From NCBI GenBank assembly GCA_964444885.1, contig CAYUIZ010000002.1, forward strand, positions 1-64,000: a stretch of 64,000 bases of DNA, read 5' to 3'. Both the position numbers and the translations under genes were made by a program. Source of the DNA: CAYRGQ01 sp964444885. Its GTDB lineage: Bacteria; Bacteroidota; Bacteroidia; Sphingobacteriales; Sphingobacteriaceae. A model generated the notes under the pieces. The model had not been told where the DNA came from. It worked only from the letters and a program-made list of their open reading frames with translations, and searched no databases. Below, in pieces: positions 52,171 to 61,630 of the stretch. Each line of letters begins with the position of its first letter. Within the stretch, counting starts at the first letter, position 1.

Positions 52171-53886
52171 TTAATCCACGGCGATGATGTGGCTTCGTTC
52201 GGAAACGCCATTTTCATTAAACGCTTCAATGGCAAAGTAATAGGATTGGTCAGTCGTGAGCCCTTTGATTTCCATTTCGCTATCGCCATACACCATCCAA
52301 GAGCTGTAGAGCTTATCCGGCGCGATACCCCACTTGACATTATACCCCTGTGCATGCGCCTGTTTGTCCCAAGTCACCATGGCGTCGCGCCGGTCAGCAT
52401 AACGGTCCACGGCCAGGTTTTGCGCGATACTCGGTGCTTTCCCATTGCCAACACCAAAAACCCGAAGTCCTGAAATGGACAAGTGGGGGGTGGGCACATG
52501 GATATTGCGGTAGCGTATGTAGCGGACACGCTCGGGCGTGGGCAACTCGACGTAATCGTTCGGAACATCCTTATAGTTCGTGCTTTTGTCAACGAGGATT
52601 CGCCAATTTGTCCCGTCGTCAGACCCCTCGATCACATACTGGTGGTAAAGCCCCTCCGGCTTGCCAAATAGGTTGGATTGATAGTCGTTGTAATTCAGCT
52701 GGATGGCATAAACCGTCCCGACTTGCTCCAAATCAATCTGCAGCCACTGCTGGTCGTCGTTATGCTCGGCAACCCAAAACGTTTTGATGTTTTCTTCGGT
52801 AATCCGCGCGGGAAGGAAATCCCCGACGTATGACGACGCGGTCACGGGCTTGTTGTAGGAAAGCAGCATCCAGCCGGTAAACTGGCCCATTTTGCCGGGG
52901 ATATGGGGTGCGTAATGGGGGTAATCGCCGAATGCCATGTTGGAATACATCAGCCCGTCGTCATCAAAATACGTGGGAAACAGACCGATACGGCGCTCCC
53001 ATCCGATATTGACGTCTACGGCCATGGTCGTGAAGTGCCAGAAGTGTCCTGCCGGGCCGCTGACCGTACTGCCATGTCCAGCGCCGTTGATAAAGCCGCC
53101 GGGTTTGTAGGAAAACGGGTTGTTTGGTGCGTATTTGTAGGGGCCGAGCGGTGTGTCGCCGATATACACCCCATCGCCATAGACATTGAATTCGGTGCCC
53201 GGAGCTGCATATTGGAGGTAGTATTTCCCGTTGTGCTTGAGCATGGAGGGCCCTTCAATGTATCCCCGAAGAACGGTGTCGCTGTGGTTTTCGCCGAAGC
53301 GTTCCCACCCATGCTTCTCGCCATCCAGGTTGAACAGTTCGTGTTCCTCGCTGGAAGGAACGAAGCGGTTGGTTCGGTCCAGTTTTTTGGCTCGAATGGG
53401 GAGCTTGTTGGACGAGCCCCAAAACATATAAGCCTGCCCATCGTCATCGATGAAGAGGTCGGGATCCTGGAGCCTGTTCAATACGGACGGCACGGCCTTC
53501 CAGTCCCCTTTTTTTGGATTGTCCGTGTACAGAATGGCCATGGAGCCCGAGGGATTGCCCGTCATATAAAGCAGGGAATCCTTGTAGTTGTGCGCCGTAG
53601 GGGCATTGGACCCTTCAAAGTACCATTTTTCCGGGCGTACAAACGTCCAGTTGTGCAAATCCGGCGAGTGCCAATACCCCATCGACCGGGTGACGAACAT
53701 GTAGTAGTCCCCACGAAATTCCACCACCGTGGGGTCGGCTCCGGAGCGATACGACAGGCTATCAAACCGTGTGGCGTAGGCGTAGTCCAGGTTCAAGGGG
53801 TTGCAGTATGTCCGCTGCAACAACTGCCCGAACAGCGGGCTGGCCGAAGCCATCAGGATCATCGCGCACCAAAATGTTCTCATCAT
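52171..53886 (-). CDS. GH43-like glycosidase with discoidin (F5/8) and FN3 domains
   Basis: From the ATG at 53886 this has 571 residues: a signal peptide (1-20), a five-blade propeller (about 45-320), an F5/8 type C (CBM32-like) domain (about 330-475, QWLQIDLEQVGTVYAIQLNYNDY) and an FN3 domain at the end. Catalytic positions of GH43 are recognisable: D51 in SGADPTVVEFRGDYYMF, LQDPDLFIDDDGQ and the acid in GYIEGPSM. GH43 enzymes cut arabinose, xylose or galactose linkages, and the subfamily cannot be told here. It starts near the sulfatase stop. A TTG start at 53913 would overlap it. Confidence 0.88.
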   Translation of the reverse strand: MMRTFWCAMILMASASPLFGQLLQRTYCNPLNLDYAYATRFDSLSYRSGADPTVVEFRGDYYMFVTRSMGYWHSPDLHNWTFVRPEKWYFEGSNAPTAHNYKDSLLYMTGNPSGSMAILYTDNPKKGDWKAVPSVLNRLQDPDLFIDDDGQAYMFWGSSNKLPIRAKKLDRTNRFVPSSEEHELFNLDGEKHGWERFGENHSDTVLRGYIEGPSMLKHNGKYYLQYAAPGTEFNVYGDGVYIGDTPLGPYKYAPNNPFSYKPGGFINGAGHGSTVSGPAGHFWHFTTMAVDVNIGWERRIGLFPTYFDDDGLMYSNMAFGDYPHYAPHIPGKMGQFTGWMLLSYNKPVTASSYVGDFLPARITEENIKTFWVAEHNDDQQWLQIDLEQVGTVYAIQLNYNDYQSNLFGKPEGLYHQYVIEGSDDGTNWRILVDKSTNYKDVPNDYVELPTPERVRYIRYRNIHVPTPHLSISGLRVFGVGNGKAPSIAQNLAVDRYADRRDAMVTWDKQAHAQGYNVKWGIAPDKLYSSWMVYGDSEMEIKGLTTDQSYYFAIEAFNENGVSERSHIIAVD

Positions 53887-53909
53887 CTTTCTGTATTTTG
53901 TAAAGGAAA

Positions 53910-55427
53910 TCAATACGTCCCTCTGTATTTGTGGTCAATCCGTCTTTGGGGAATTTTCTTGAGCGGAATCTGTAGTCCACCTGTGCTTTCCAGCCAGTCC
54001 CATAGTTCGGCTTTGAGGCTTCCGGCTATTTGGCCCATCGCCGGGTCGCGGATCAAGTTGTTCATTTCGTATGGGTCAGTTTCCAGATCGTACAACTCAT
54101 TGATGTCCCACAAGCCGTGGTTGAAAATATACTTGCATCGGTCGGTTCGGATGGCAAAAACCGTTGGTGTTTGCGGAAACGCCCATTCCCAATAGTACTC
54201 ATAGAAGACTTTGTCGCGCCAATTTTTTACTTCGCTGCCGTGCAAAAGGGGCAGAAACGAATATCCCTGCATTTGTTCAGGTGTTTTGATTCCGGCGATA
54301 TCCAGGACCGTGGGCCCGATGTCCACATTCATGATCATTTGGGGGATCACCGTGCCAGGCGCGATCCGGTTTGGGTTCCAAGCCAGCAAGGGCACGCGCA
54401 TCGACGCTTCGTACGCGTTTCGCTTGTCAATCAAGCCCATTTCACCAAACAAAAACCCGTTGTCGCCCATATAAACCACCAGGGTATTCTCGGCCAACCC
54501 CTGCTGCTCCAGCCAATCCATGACCCGACCGATGCTTTCGTCCACGCTCAGTAATGTTTCGCAATACTGGCGATAGAAGTCTTCAAAAGAGATTTCGCCG
54601 TCGTACATGTAATCCACGCCGTGCCAGCTGTACCGCTGCTTATGCACCCAATCCGGAATATCGTCGATGTTGACCGGTCCGTCATACGGGGTTTCGATTC
54701 CCACGCGCTTGCTACTGTCCGTGGCCGTCAGGTACATGGAGGGCGGGGTCATGATGGGCATGTCCCGATACTTTCCACGGTGTCGCTCCGCGGGGTCAAA
54801 ATCAGCATGGACGCCCTTGTGTGATAAGTATAGGAAGAACGGCTCTTCACCACGGAGTGTGCCCAGCCAGTCGAGCGCATGGTCGGTAAGCAAGTCCGTT
54901 GTATAACTTCCTTCGGGCTGCTTTATTTCCTTTCCATTGATGTTGAAGGTGGGGGAATAATACATCCCTTGGCCTCGGAAGCTCACCCACTGGTCAAAAC
55001 CGGGCTGCACACCACTGTAGTCGTGGCCCATGTGCCATTTGCCGAAAAACCCGGTTTTGTATCCGGCCTCCTGGAGGTATTCCGGGAAGAACGTCAGCCC
55101 CTCTGGTTTGGGAGCATTATTGTCCACGATGGTGTGCGTATGGGCATATTGGCCGGTCAGGATAGACGCCCGGCTGGGCGAGCACAAGGCCGTACTGACG
55201 AAAGCGTTTTGCAAGTGTGCGCCCTCACGTGCCATGCGGTCCATAGCTGGGGTCTCCAGGCCCGGCACCTTGTCCATGAATCCCATAAAGTCATAGCGGT
55301 GGTCATCACTGAGAATAAAAACCACGTTATAGGGCTTGTCCACTACTTGTGCCGTGACGCCTATACTGAAGCATAGCGCCAGAAGTAGCAGCGCCGGCTG
55401 TAGGGTTTTGCTCGTTATGTTAATCAT
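53910..55427 (-). CDS. Secreted type I sulfatase (S1 family)
   Basis: The 505-residue protein has a signal peptide (1-27) and the formylglycine motif CSPSRASILTGQ (C82), where the cysteine must be oxidised by a maturase encoded elsewhere. Metal ligands appear in VVFILSDDHRYD (D41, D42) and in MGDNGFLFGE. GKWHMGHD is also conserved. It should remove sulfate esters from a glycan in the periplasm. Its place in a PUL suggests that the substrate is sulfated, although S1 subfamilies cannot be separated here. Arylsulfatase-like activity is the broad alternative. Confidence 0.92.
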   Translation of the reverse strand: MINITSKTLQPALLLLALCFSIGVTAQVVDKPYNVVFILSDDHRYDFMGFMDKVPGLETPAMDRMAREGAHLQNAFVSTALCSPSRASILTGQYAHTHTIVDNNAPKPEGLTFFPEYLQEAGYKTGFFGKWHMGHDYSGVQPGFDQWVSFRGQGMYYSPTFNINGKEIKQPEGSYTTDLLTDHALDWLGTLRGEEPFFLYLSHKGVHADFDPAERHRGKYRDMPIMTPPSMYLTATDSSKRVGIETPYDGPVNIDDIPDWVHKQRYSWHGVDYMYDGEISFEDFYRQYCETLLSVDESIGRVMDWLEQQGLAENTLVVYMGDNGFLFGEMGLIDKRNAYEASMRVPLLAWNPNRIAPGTVIPQMIMNVDIGPTVLDIAGIKTPEQMQGYSFLPLLHGSEVKNWRDKVFYEYYWEWAFPQTPTVFAIRTDRCKYIFNHGLWDINELYDLETDPYEMNNLIRDPAMGQIAGSLKAELWDWLESTGGLQIPLKKIPQRRIDHKYRGTY

Positions 55428-55471
55428 CGTCCTGCTTTTTTTGTGTACGTATATATTCGTTTTCGTTTGGA

Positions 55472-56818
55472 TTATAATGGATGCATGGTGCTCTCGAATC
55501 CTAGCTTTTTCAGTCCTTCCCTAATTTCGGGAGCTCCCATAAACAAGTTCCAAAGTAATCCGCTGCGGTGGTTCTCAATCATCCCCACGATGGGGCCTTG
55601 GTCGATGGCCAAGTAGCGCTCGGGGTACCAATCCTCTGTCTCGCTATAGGCGTCATAGAAGCCATACTTGCCCCACACCTTGTCGCCGAGCTCTTCGTAG
55701 AGGTAGCGGATCACCTGCATACTGTACTCGGGCGTGTAGGGGTATGAGGATAAAGCGGCAGTAGGGGAGATTACCCCGCGGTCGTTGTTGGGGTTGTGCG
55801 CGGCGTAGCCCTTGACCGAGTAGCTGGCGGTGAACCCCCAGGCGTGTTCGCCGTAGCCCGCAAATCCGTTGGGATTTTCGATGGCGTGCTGCCGGTGGAT
55901 TAGCGCGTGGTTTCTGTTCAGCTCCCAATAATCGGCGTAACGATCCGTCAGGCCTCGTGGGTCAAGCCCCAGGTATGAATAATGCGACCAGAAAAGGGGT
56001 CCCACCGAGTTGTTGGGTTCGTTGTGTTTCAACACCATGGGGATACCGTACTGTTCGAGGTCCGTAGCGATCGTTCCGCCACGCGCCCAACCTTCGTGAT
56101 AGACCTCGGCAGGCACGCCATGGGTGGGCGAGGACGCGGCCATCACATACGCAATCAGGCATTCGTCATAGCCCCGCACGGGGTGGTTGGCGGCCCAGCC
56201 CTGTGTCGGGCTCCAGTGCCAATACAGCACGTTTTGGCCGTCTTGGCGATAGTGGTTCCAGTCGATGCCTTTCCACAGCGTGTCGGCCGCGGCGGCCAGC
56301 TGCTTCTCGGTGTCGTTGCCGTCTTTGAAATATTCGCGCACAGTCACCAATGCTTGGGCCATGAAGGCCGTTTCGACAATGTCGCCACCGTCATCCTTAT
56401 CGCTGAACGCCCTCACCTTTCCGGTTGGACCATACAGCCAATGCGGCCAGGCGCCGTGATAGCGGTCGGCCTCGGCTAAGAAGTGCGTAATCTTCCCCAA
56501 GCGCTCCACGCCAGCCTCGCGCGAAATAAATCCGCGCTCGATACCCACCAAAATAGCCATTACGCCAAACCCGCTTCCGCCGATGGTAACGACCTCTTGG
56601 TCGTTTTGTGGATATTCACCGTCGATGTGGACGCGCTCCCTGGCCATGCCAGAATTAGGCTCGGCTCCGTCCCAAAAATATTGGAAGGTCTGCTGTTGGA
56701 CAAGGGTGAGCAGGGAGTCGTCGTCTAAAGGCTGCTGTGTGTTTTCGGCCGTCTCGTTGCACGCCGTTGCCAAAAAACCAATCGCTATAATCAGGATGTA
56801 GGAAAACCTCATGTTCAT
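55472..56818 (-). CDS. GH144-like (glycoamylase-domain) lipoprotein
   Basis: The 448-residue lipoprotein has signal FLATAC (C20) and an (alpha/alpha)6 glycoamylase-type domain. Landmarks are DDSLLTLVQQQTFQYFWDGA, GGSGFGVMAI, GWARGGTI and DRGVISPTAALSSYPYTPE. Proteins with this domain include the GH144 endo-beta-1,2-glucanases of Chitinophaga and relatives, although other activities exist in the group. It is closely related to the next gene upstream, a probable tandem duplication. The lipid anchor may put it at the cell surface, where it would cut polymer before import through SusCD. Confidence 0.85.
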   Translation of the reverse strand: MNMRFSYILIIAIGFLATACNETAENTQQPLDDDSLLTLVQQQTFQYFWDGAEPNSGMARERVHIDGEYPQNDQEVVTIGGSGFGVMAILVGIERGFISREAGVERLGKITHFLAEADRYHGAWPHWLYGPTGKVRAFSDKDDGGDIVETAFMAQALVTVREYFKDGNDTEKQLAAAADTLWKGIDWNHYRQDGQNVLYWHWSPTQGWAANHPVRGYDECLIAYVMAASSPTHGVPAEVYHEGWARGGTIATDLEQYGIPMVLKHNEPNNSVGPLFWSHYSYLGLDPRGLTDRYADYWELNRNHALIHRQHAIENPNGFAGYGEHAWGFTASYSVKGYAAHNPNNDRGVISPTAALSSYPYTPEYSMQVIRYLYEELGDKVWGKYGFYDAYSETEDWYPERYLAIDQGPIVGMIENHRSGLLWNLFMGAPEIREGLKKLGFESTMHPL

Positions 56819-56881
56819 TCTTTTCGTTGTTCACTAATTATTAATTCTACTTATTCTTCTGTGTTTCAGGCCTGCCCTGCA

Positions 56882-58843
56882 TTAAAAGCTGAATCCCAAT
56901 TTGGTTAGGCCGGCCCGGATTTCTGGTGCACTCATAAACAAGTCCCACAGCAAGCCTGTGCGATAGTTCTCGATCATTAGGATAATCGGTCCTTGGTCAA
57001 TCGCTATATTGGAGCTGGCCACCCAGCCCTCCGTAATGTTGAACGCATCGTAAAAACCATACGGGCCCCACAGCCGATCGCCCATGGTGTAATAAAAAAA
57101 CTTCAGCGCTTTCATGGATTCGTCTGGCGTATAGGGGAATGACGAAAGGGCGGCCGTAGGCGATATAACGCCCCGGTCGTTGGTGGGTGAATGGGCGGCA
57201 TAGCCGGCGTTGCCGTCGCTAGCCGTCAAGCCCCAGCAATCTTCCCCGTATCCCACGAAGTTGTTGGGGTTCGTGATGCTGTACTTGTGGTGGATCAGCG
57301 TGTGGTTCACGTTTTGCGTCCAATAATTGGCATACGCATCGCTCAGGTTACGCGGATCAATTCCTAAAAACGAATACTGGGCGAAGAACAGGGGGCCGCC
57401 GTAGTTGGGTCCCAGCGGCAAGACTGTTCCCTCGAAGGTGTTGCCGTTGCGCATGCCACCATTTCTCGCCCAGCCATTGTCGTACACACTTTTGGGGATG
57501 CTGTGTGTGGGCGACGATGCCGCCAGCACGTACGTGATCAGGCTTTCGTTCCAGCCATTAATCTGCAGGTTCATCGTCCATTCCTTGTCCGGCGACCAAT
57601 GCCAGAAAAGAACGTCGCGCTCGCCTCGGCGGTACCAATCCCACTCCACGCCTTCCCATAGCGCGTTAATCCGGCTCGCCAGCTGGTCTTCGTCAGCAAC
57701 CGCACGGTCAAGGTATTGCCTGAACGTAATGAGGCCCTGCACGAGCAAGGCGGTTTCTACCAAATCCCCTCCGTTATCATTCGTACTAAACGGTAATGCC
57801 GCTCCCGTGTTGCCGTGGATCCAGTGTGACCACGCACCGTGGAACCGATCAGCATTTTCCAAAAAGGAAACGATCTTCTCCATTCGCTCCAGTCCCTGCT
57901 GGCGCGTAATGAAACCACGCTCCATGCCGACGACTAGCGCCATAATGCCAAAACCCGATCCGCCGCTCGTGACGGTGTTACCCGACGTGTTGCGTTCGCG
58001 GGCCATGCCACTCTCCGGGTGTGCAAAATCCCAAAAATACTTGAATGTTTGCTCCTGAACGAGCGTGAGCAGGGCGTCGTCTGACAACACCGGAAATTTC
58101 GGCTCGGGGTCGATATCCGTGTACAGTGTCCGTTCCGCCCCTGAAAAAACTTGGCCGTCAGCACCTTTTAGACCATCGGAAATGGTCAGCGTGTACCGGG
58201 TGAGATAATCCAGCGGCTGGGAAGAGACGAGGTGGATTTCATGCTTGTCAGGTGATAGCGAAACGCGAAGGCCGCCAGACGATATGCCCGAGACCTGCAC
58301 GGCACCCTGCACCGATGTCTCGTTCAGGGGCACAGAAAAACGAAGGGCCATATCCAGGGTGAGGGGCACTTCAGTAAGGCGAGAGGCATCGGTAACCGCG
58401 AGGCCGTCTATCACGATGGATTCCAATACCAAACCGCCCGCTACAGTCGTGAAGGACACTTGCTGCGGGCTGATGGCGGCGCCGTCCGCGCCCGTCAACT
58501 GGGCGGAAATATGAATCATGTAGGTCGTTTTGTTCTGCAGGACGCCCACGGGGTAGATGACGATGGCCCGCCCTTGGCTCGCGAAACCAATATCGGCATT
58601 GACCGGCTGCCCCGCTGCGGACAAGGTAATCGCGGATGCCGCTGTCGATTGGTTAACCGGCTGGGAAAACAAGAGGGTAATGCTCCGGTCTATGGGAAGC
58701 CCTTCATTCGCCTCTCCCCCCAGATTAAGCTGTTCGGCGCCCACAGACACCTCCTGTAGGCTAAGCACACCCGCCCGGTCCTTTTTGCATCCGGAGAGAA
58801 AAGCAACCACTAAAATAAGGGGGAAAACGATGCTGTACCGCAT
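56882..58843 (-). CDS. GH144-like lipoprotein with two N-terminal Ig-like domains
   Basis: From the ATG at 58843 this has 653 residues. The lipoprotein signal ends FLSGC (C19). Two bacterial Ig-like domains (about 25-130 and 135-235) follow, with LFSQPVNQSTAASAITL and RFSVPLNETSVQGAV patterns of the Big_5/SbsA type. The glycoamylase domain then runs to the end (DDALLTLVQEQTFKYFWDFA, GGSGFGIMAL, GWARNGGM). The catalytic part parallels the next gene almost motif by motif. The Ig-like part probably spaces the enzyme from the membrane or binds glycan. An earlier TTG-started frame lacks a signal. Confidence 0.85.
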   Translation of the reverse strand: MRYSIVFPLILVVAFLSGCKKDRAGVLSLQEVSVGAEQLNLGGEANEGLPIDRSITLLFSQPVNQSTAASAITLSAAGQPVNADIGFASQGRAIVIYPVGVLQNKTTYMIHISAQLTGADGAAISPQQVSFTTVAGGLVLESIVIDGLAVTDASRLTEVPLTLDMALRFSVPLNETSVQGAVQVSGISSGGLRVSLSPDKHEIHLVSSQPLDYLTRYTLTISDGLKGADGQVFSGAERTLYTDIDPEPKFPVLSDDALLTLVQEQTFKYFWDFAHPESGMARERNTSGNTVTSGGSGFGIMALVVGMERGFITRQQGLERMEKIVSFLENADRFHGAWSHWIHGNTGAALPFSTNDNGGDLVETALLVQGLITFRQYLDRAVADEDQLASRINALWEGVEWDWYRRGERDVLFWHWSPDKEWTMNLQINGWNESLITYVLAASSPTHSIPKSVYDNGWARNGGMRNGNTFEGTVLPLGPNYGGPLFFAQYSFLGIDPRNLSDAYANYWTQNVNHTLIHHKYSITNPNNFVGYGEDCWGLTASDGNAGYAAHSPTNDRGVISPTAALSSFPYTPDESMKALKFFYYTMGDRLWGPYGFYDAFNITEGWVASSNIAIDQGPIILMIENYRTGLLWDLFMSAPEIRAGLTKLGFSF

Positions 58844-58966
58844 AAGCTGAATTGTTTGTCTACAATATCTCGTTTGGATAAAAGCCGTTGCAACGAAACC
58901 CTGTAGCAGGTTGTTTCGTTGCAACGGTTTGCAGGCTTGGCTATACCGTGCCTGAAAAATACGGGA

Positions 58967-60037
58967 CTAGGACTCCGCGTCGATAATGGCCTGAATCTCG
59001 GCCTGCGAAAGCACCTTGTCAAAAATCCGCAGCTCGTCGATGTGGCTCAGATCAGACCGGTGGTTCCACTCCGTAAAGTTTGGCGCGCCGGAGCCGATCG
59101 ACATGATCTCACATCCCGCCCAGCTGACTCCCGAAAAAGAGCCTTGGACGGCCACTTCGCCATTGACGTAAAGTATCGCCTCACCGTTGGTGATGCTGAA
59201 TGCCACGTGGACCCATTCACCCCCGGCCGGGTCGAGGTGATAGGGCGCGTCCGAGTTGAACCATGAGTCGGCCGTGCCGTTGCCCACGTTAAGCGTCAGG
59301 CGCTGTTTGCCCCCTGCATTTTCCCGGAATAACCGGAACCCGGAGGTGCGGAGGTTATTGGAGGCGTGTGCCGGACTGATGGTCAGCAAGCCGCCACGGT
59401 CGGGCACGGCGTTGAGCTTGTACCAAAATACGGCGCTGAAGTCGGGATTCGTCAACCCGGTAGTCGGTATCGTCAGGTAGCTATCTGTAGCGCCAGCATA
59501 AGCACTGCCCACACGTCCGCTAGACACAAACCCGGGATTGCCCACGCGCGAAGCCGCCTGGATGGTTACCAGTTCGACGTTGTCGCCGTCAAAGGGCATG
59601 TAAAATATTTCACCGTCGTATATCGGGCGGTACGGCTCCACCTTCTCGAAGTTAACGGTGTGGGTTGTGCTTTTTCCCGACACGTCCGTCGCGATGATCG
59701 ACAGGGTGTGCTCGCCGTTGGTCAGGTCCTCGTAGGTAAATTCCTTGATGGCTTTCCGAAAATCGATAAATTCCGCAAATGTGGCTATCGAGGTGCCGTT
59801 GAGCTGGACGGTGATGTCCTTTATTTCAATATCGTCCGTCACGGTAAACTGGATGTCGATCGGCGTGACGTCTTCCGTGACGCGGATCAGCGTACCCTCA
59901 AGCGGGTAAGCGACCGTTACCACCGGTGCCTCGGCGTCCGTGCCCGGGGGCACGCTTTGCAGTTCGTCAATATAGCTGTCCTTACAAGCCGACACGACGA
60001 AAAACAGGGTTATAAACAAGATATTTAGCTTTTTCAT
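58967..60037 (-). CDS. LamG-domain surface lipoprotein (candidate glycan-binding protein)
   Basis: The 356-residue lipoprotein has signal VVSAC (C18), an Ig-like or cadherin-like domain (about 37-130, VTVAYPLEGTLIRV, DVSGKSTTHTVNF) and a concanavalin A/LamG-like domain (about 145-355, FYMPFDGDN, VFWYKLN, WVHVAFSITNGEAILYVNGE, IDELRIFDKVLSQAEI). It has no catalytic motif. Its place directly after susD is where SusE/SusF-type surface glycan-binding proteins are found, so it is probably a glycan binder. Confidence 0.82.
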   Translation of the reverse strand: MKKLNILFITLFFVVSACKDSYIDELQSVPPGTDAEAPVVTVAYPLEGTLIRVTEDVTPIDIQFTVTDDIEIKDITVQLNGTSIATFAEFIDFRKAIKEFTYEDLTNGEHTLSIIATDVSGKSTTHTVNFEKVEPYRPIYDGEIFYMPFDGDNVELVTIQAASRVGNPGFVSSGRVGSAYAGATDSYLTIPTTGLTNPDFSAVFWYKLNAVPDRGGLLTISPAHASNNLRTSGFRLFRENAGGKQRLTLNVGNGTADSWFNSDAPYHLDPAGGEWVHVAFSITNGEAILYVNGEVAVQGSFSGVSWAGCEIMSIGSGAPNFTEWNHRSDLSHIDELRIFDKVLSQAEIQAIIDAES

Positions 60038-60076
60038 TGCAATAACATTAAACGTTATAAACTTCTTCGTTATTCG

Positions 60077-61618
60077 TTACTCGCCCCGCAGCTGGGGCAA
60101 AATGCCTTGCTGTTCGAGCGGATAGGGCAAGAAGCGATGGACGCCGGGCTGGTATGTCTTGCCTTCATGCGTCAATTCGCTGGTGCGGTCGTGGCGGACC
60201 AGGTCGTAGAAACGCACGCCCCACTCCATGCCCAGCTCCGCAAACTTCTCGTCCAGCACGTCATCAAGCGTCACCCCCGAAAGGCTAGGCAGGTTGGCGC
60301 GGCTGCGGACCGCATTGACTGCGTCATCGGCCGTCATCACCGAGCTTCCGGCACCACTCACCATCGCTTCGGCATGCATGAGCAGGATCTCGGCGTATCG
60401 GATTACGGTAAAGTTGTTGTTAGACCCATAGCCTGTCCGCCCTTCGATAAGCTGTGTCGAGGGTAAATAATGCTTGCCGCTCAGGTACTGGTAGCGCGGG
60501 TGGTTAAGAAACACGTCATTGCTCGCCGTGCGGTTGGTCACCCACTCGGGCAATGTCGCGTAATTCGGGTCTTCCTGAATCGACGCTATTCCGGCTGGCG
60601 TGAACAGCACCGTTACGGGCAGGCGCTTCTGCTCGTTGCGATCGATCATAAACTTAACGTATTTTTGGGTGGGCTCCCAAAAGCCCCATCCGCCACCTAC
60701 GCCAGGCCGAGCCGGCGTCCATGATGCGGAAGGCGGGCCAAAGAACGCAAAGTTGTAGTTGTTGGCCGTGCCTGTACCGGTGCCAAAGTCCGAATACTGC
60801 AATTCAAACAGCTTTTCGTCATTCAGCTTTCCCGGAATGTTGAACAAGTTATAATAATCATTTTCGAGGCGGAACAGCCCGCTGCCAATGATTTGGCCCG
60901 TTGCTTCGGTAACGCCGTTCCAGTTCTTCAGTTCCAAATTAGCCATCGCTTTGATTGCTAAGGCCGTGTACCGCGTCATCCCTCCGCGGATATCCGTCCG
61001 TTGGTTGGGGTGTACGTTGGGTAGCGACGGGATTGCCTCGTCCATCAGCGCCGACACATGCTGCATCACCTGCTCAAAGCTCGAAAGTTCCACGTTGAAC
61101 AGGTCTGCGGGCTCAGAGCTTCGGGGGATGAGGATACTTCCCCACAACCGGGCCAGCTGAATGAGTTCAAAGCCTTGCATCACTTTCACCTCCGCAATGT
61201 ACTGTTGGGCGGTAGCGTCACTTGCGCCTGCCTCACGGTACTTGCCAATCTCCTCAATCGCGCCGTGCCAGTAGATCAGGTCGGTATAGAGGTTGAGCCA
61301 GGTCGAGTTATAGAGCCAAAAGTTGCGGTCGTATCGAAACGCGTCGGTTTCGATCAACGGGGCTTGGTCGCCGGCGGCATTCACATCATCGCCACGCACA
61401 GCAAGCGTGGGGAAGGTCTCCCACTGCAGGTTGTACAGCTCTCCGTATGCGCCGTACAGCAACAACACCATATTTTCAGACTGCGAATAGTCGGTCTCTT
61501 CGGCTATTTGCTGGTTTTCGAGGGGCGCATCCAGTTGTTTCTCGCAAGCGGTGCCAAACACGAAGACCATAGCGATCACCGGAGCCCATTTTATATATCT
61601 TAACGGTTTCATAATCAT
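60077..61618 (-). CDS. SusD/RagB-family outer-membrane lipoprotein
   Basis: The 513-residue protein has a lipoprotein signal ending VFGTAC (C25) and the SusD fold with tetratricopeptide-like helices: YNSTWLNLYTDLIYWHGAIEE, VKVMQGFELIQLARLWGSI, YTALAIKAMANLELKNW, and VIRYAEILLMHAEAMV near the end. SusD forms the lid over the SusC channel and binds glycan on the cell surface. It follows susC by 12 bases. The start may be the second Met (61612). Confidence 0.95.
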   Translation of the reverse strand: MIMKPLRYIKWAPVIAMVFVFGTACEKQLDAPLENQQIAEETDYSQSENMVLLLYGAYGELYNLQWETFPTLAVRGDDVNAAGDQAPLIETDAFRYDRNFWLYNSTWLNLYTDLIYWHGAIEEIGKYREAGASDATAQQYIAEVKVMQGFELIQLARLWGSILIPRSSEPADLFNVELSSFEQVMQHVSALMDEAIPSLPNVHPNQRTDIRGGMTRYTALAIKAMANLELKNWNGVTEATGQIIGSGLFRLENDYYNLFNIPGKLNDEKLFELQYSDFGTGTGTANNYNFAFFGPPSASWTPARPGVGGGWGFWEPTQKYVKFMIDRNEQKRLPVTVLFTPAGIASIQEDPNYATLPEWVTNRTASNDVFLNHPRYQYLSGKHYLPSTQLIEGRTGYGSNNNFTVIRYAEILLMHAEAMVSGAGSSVMTADDAVNAVRSRANLPSLSGVTLDDVLDEKFAELGMEWGVRFYDLVRHDRTSELTHEGKTYQPGVHRFLPYPLEQQGILPQLRGE

Positions 61619-61630
61619 CGTTTTATAACA

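Noticed and set aside
52903..54195. A 430-codon plus-strand open frame opposite the GH43 and sulfatase genes
   Set aside because: It has no recognisable domain, and the minus-strand genes beneath it have full family motifs and signal peptides. It is a codon-bias shadow.
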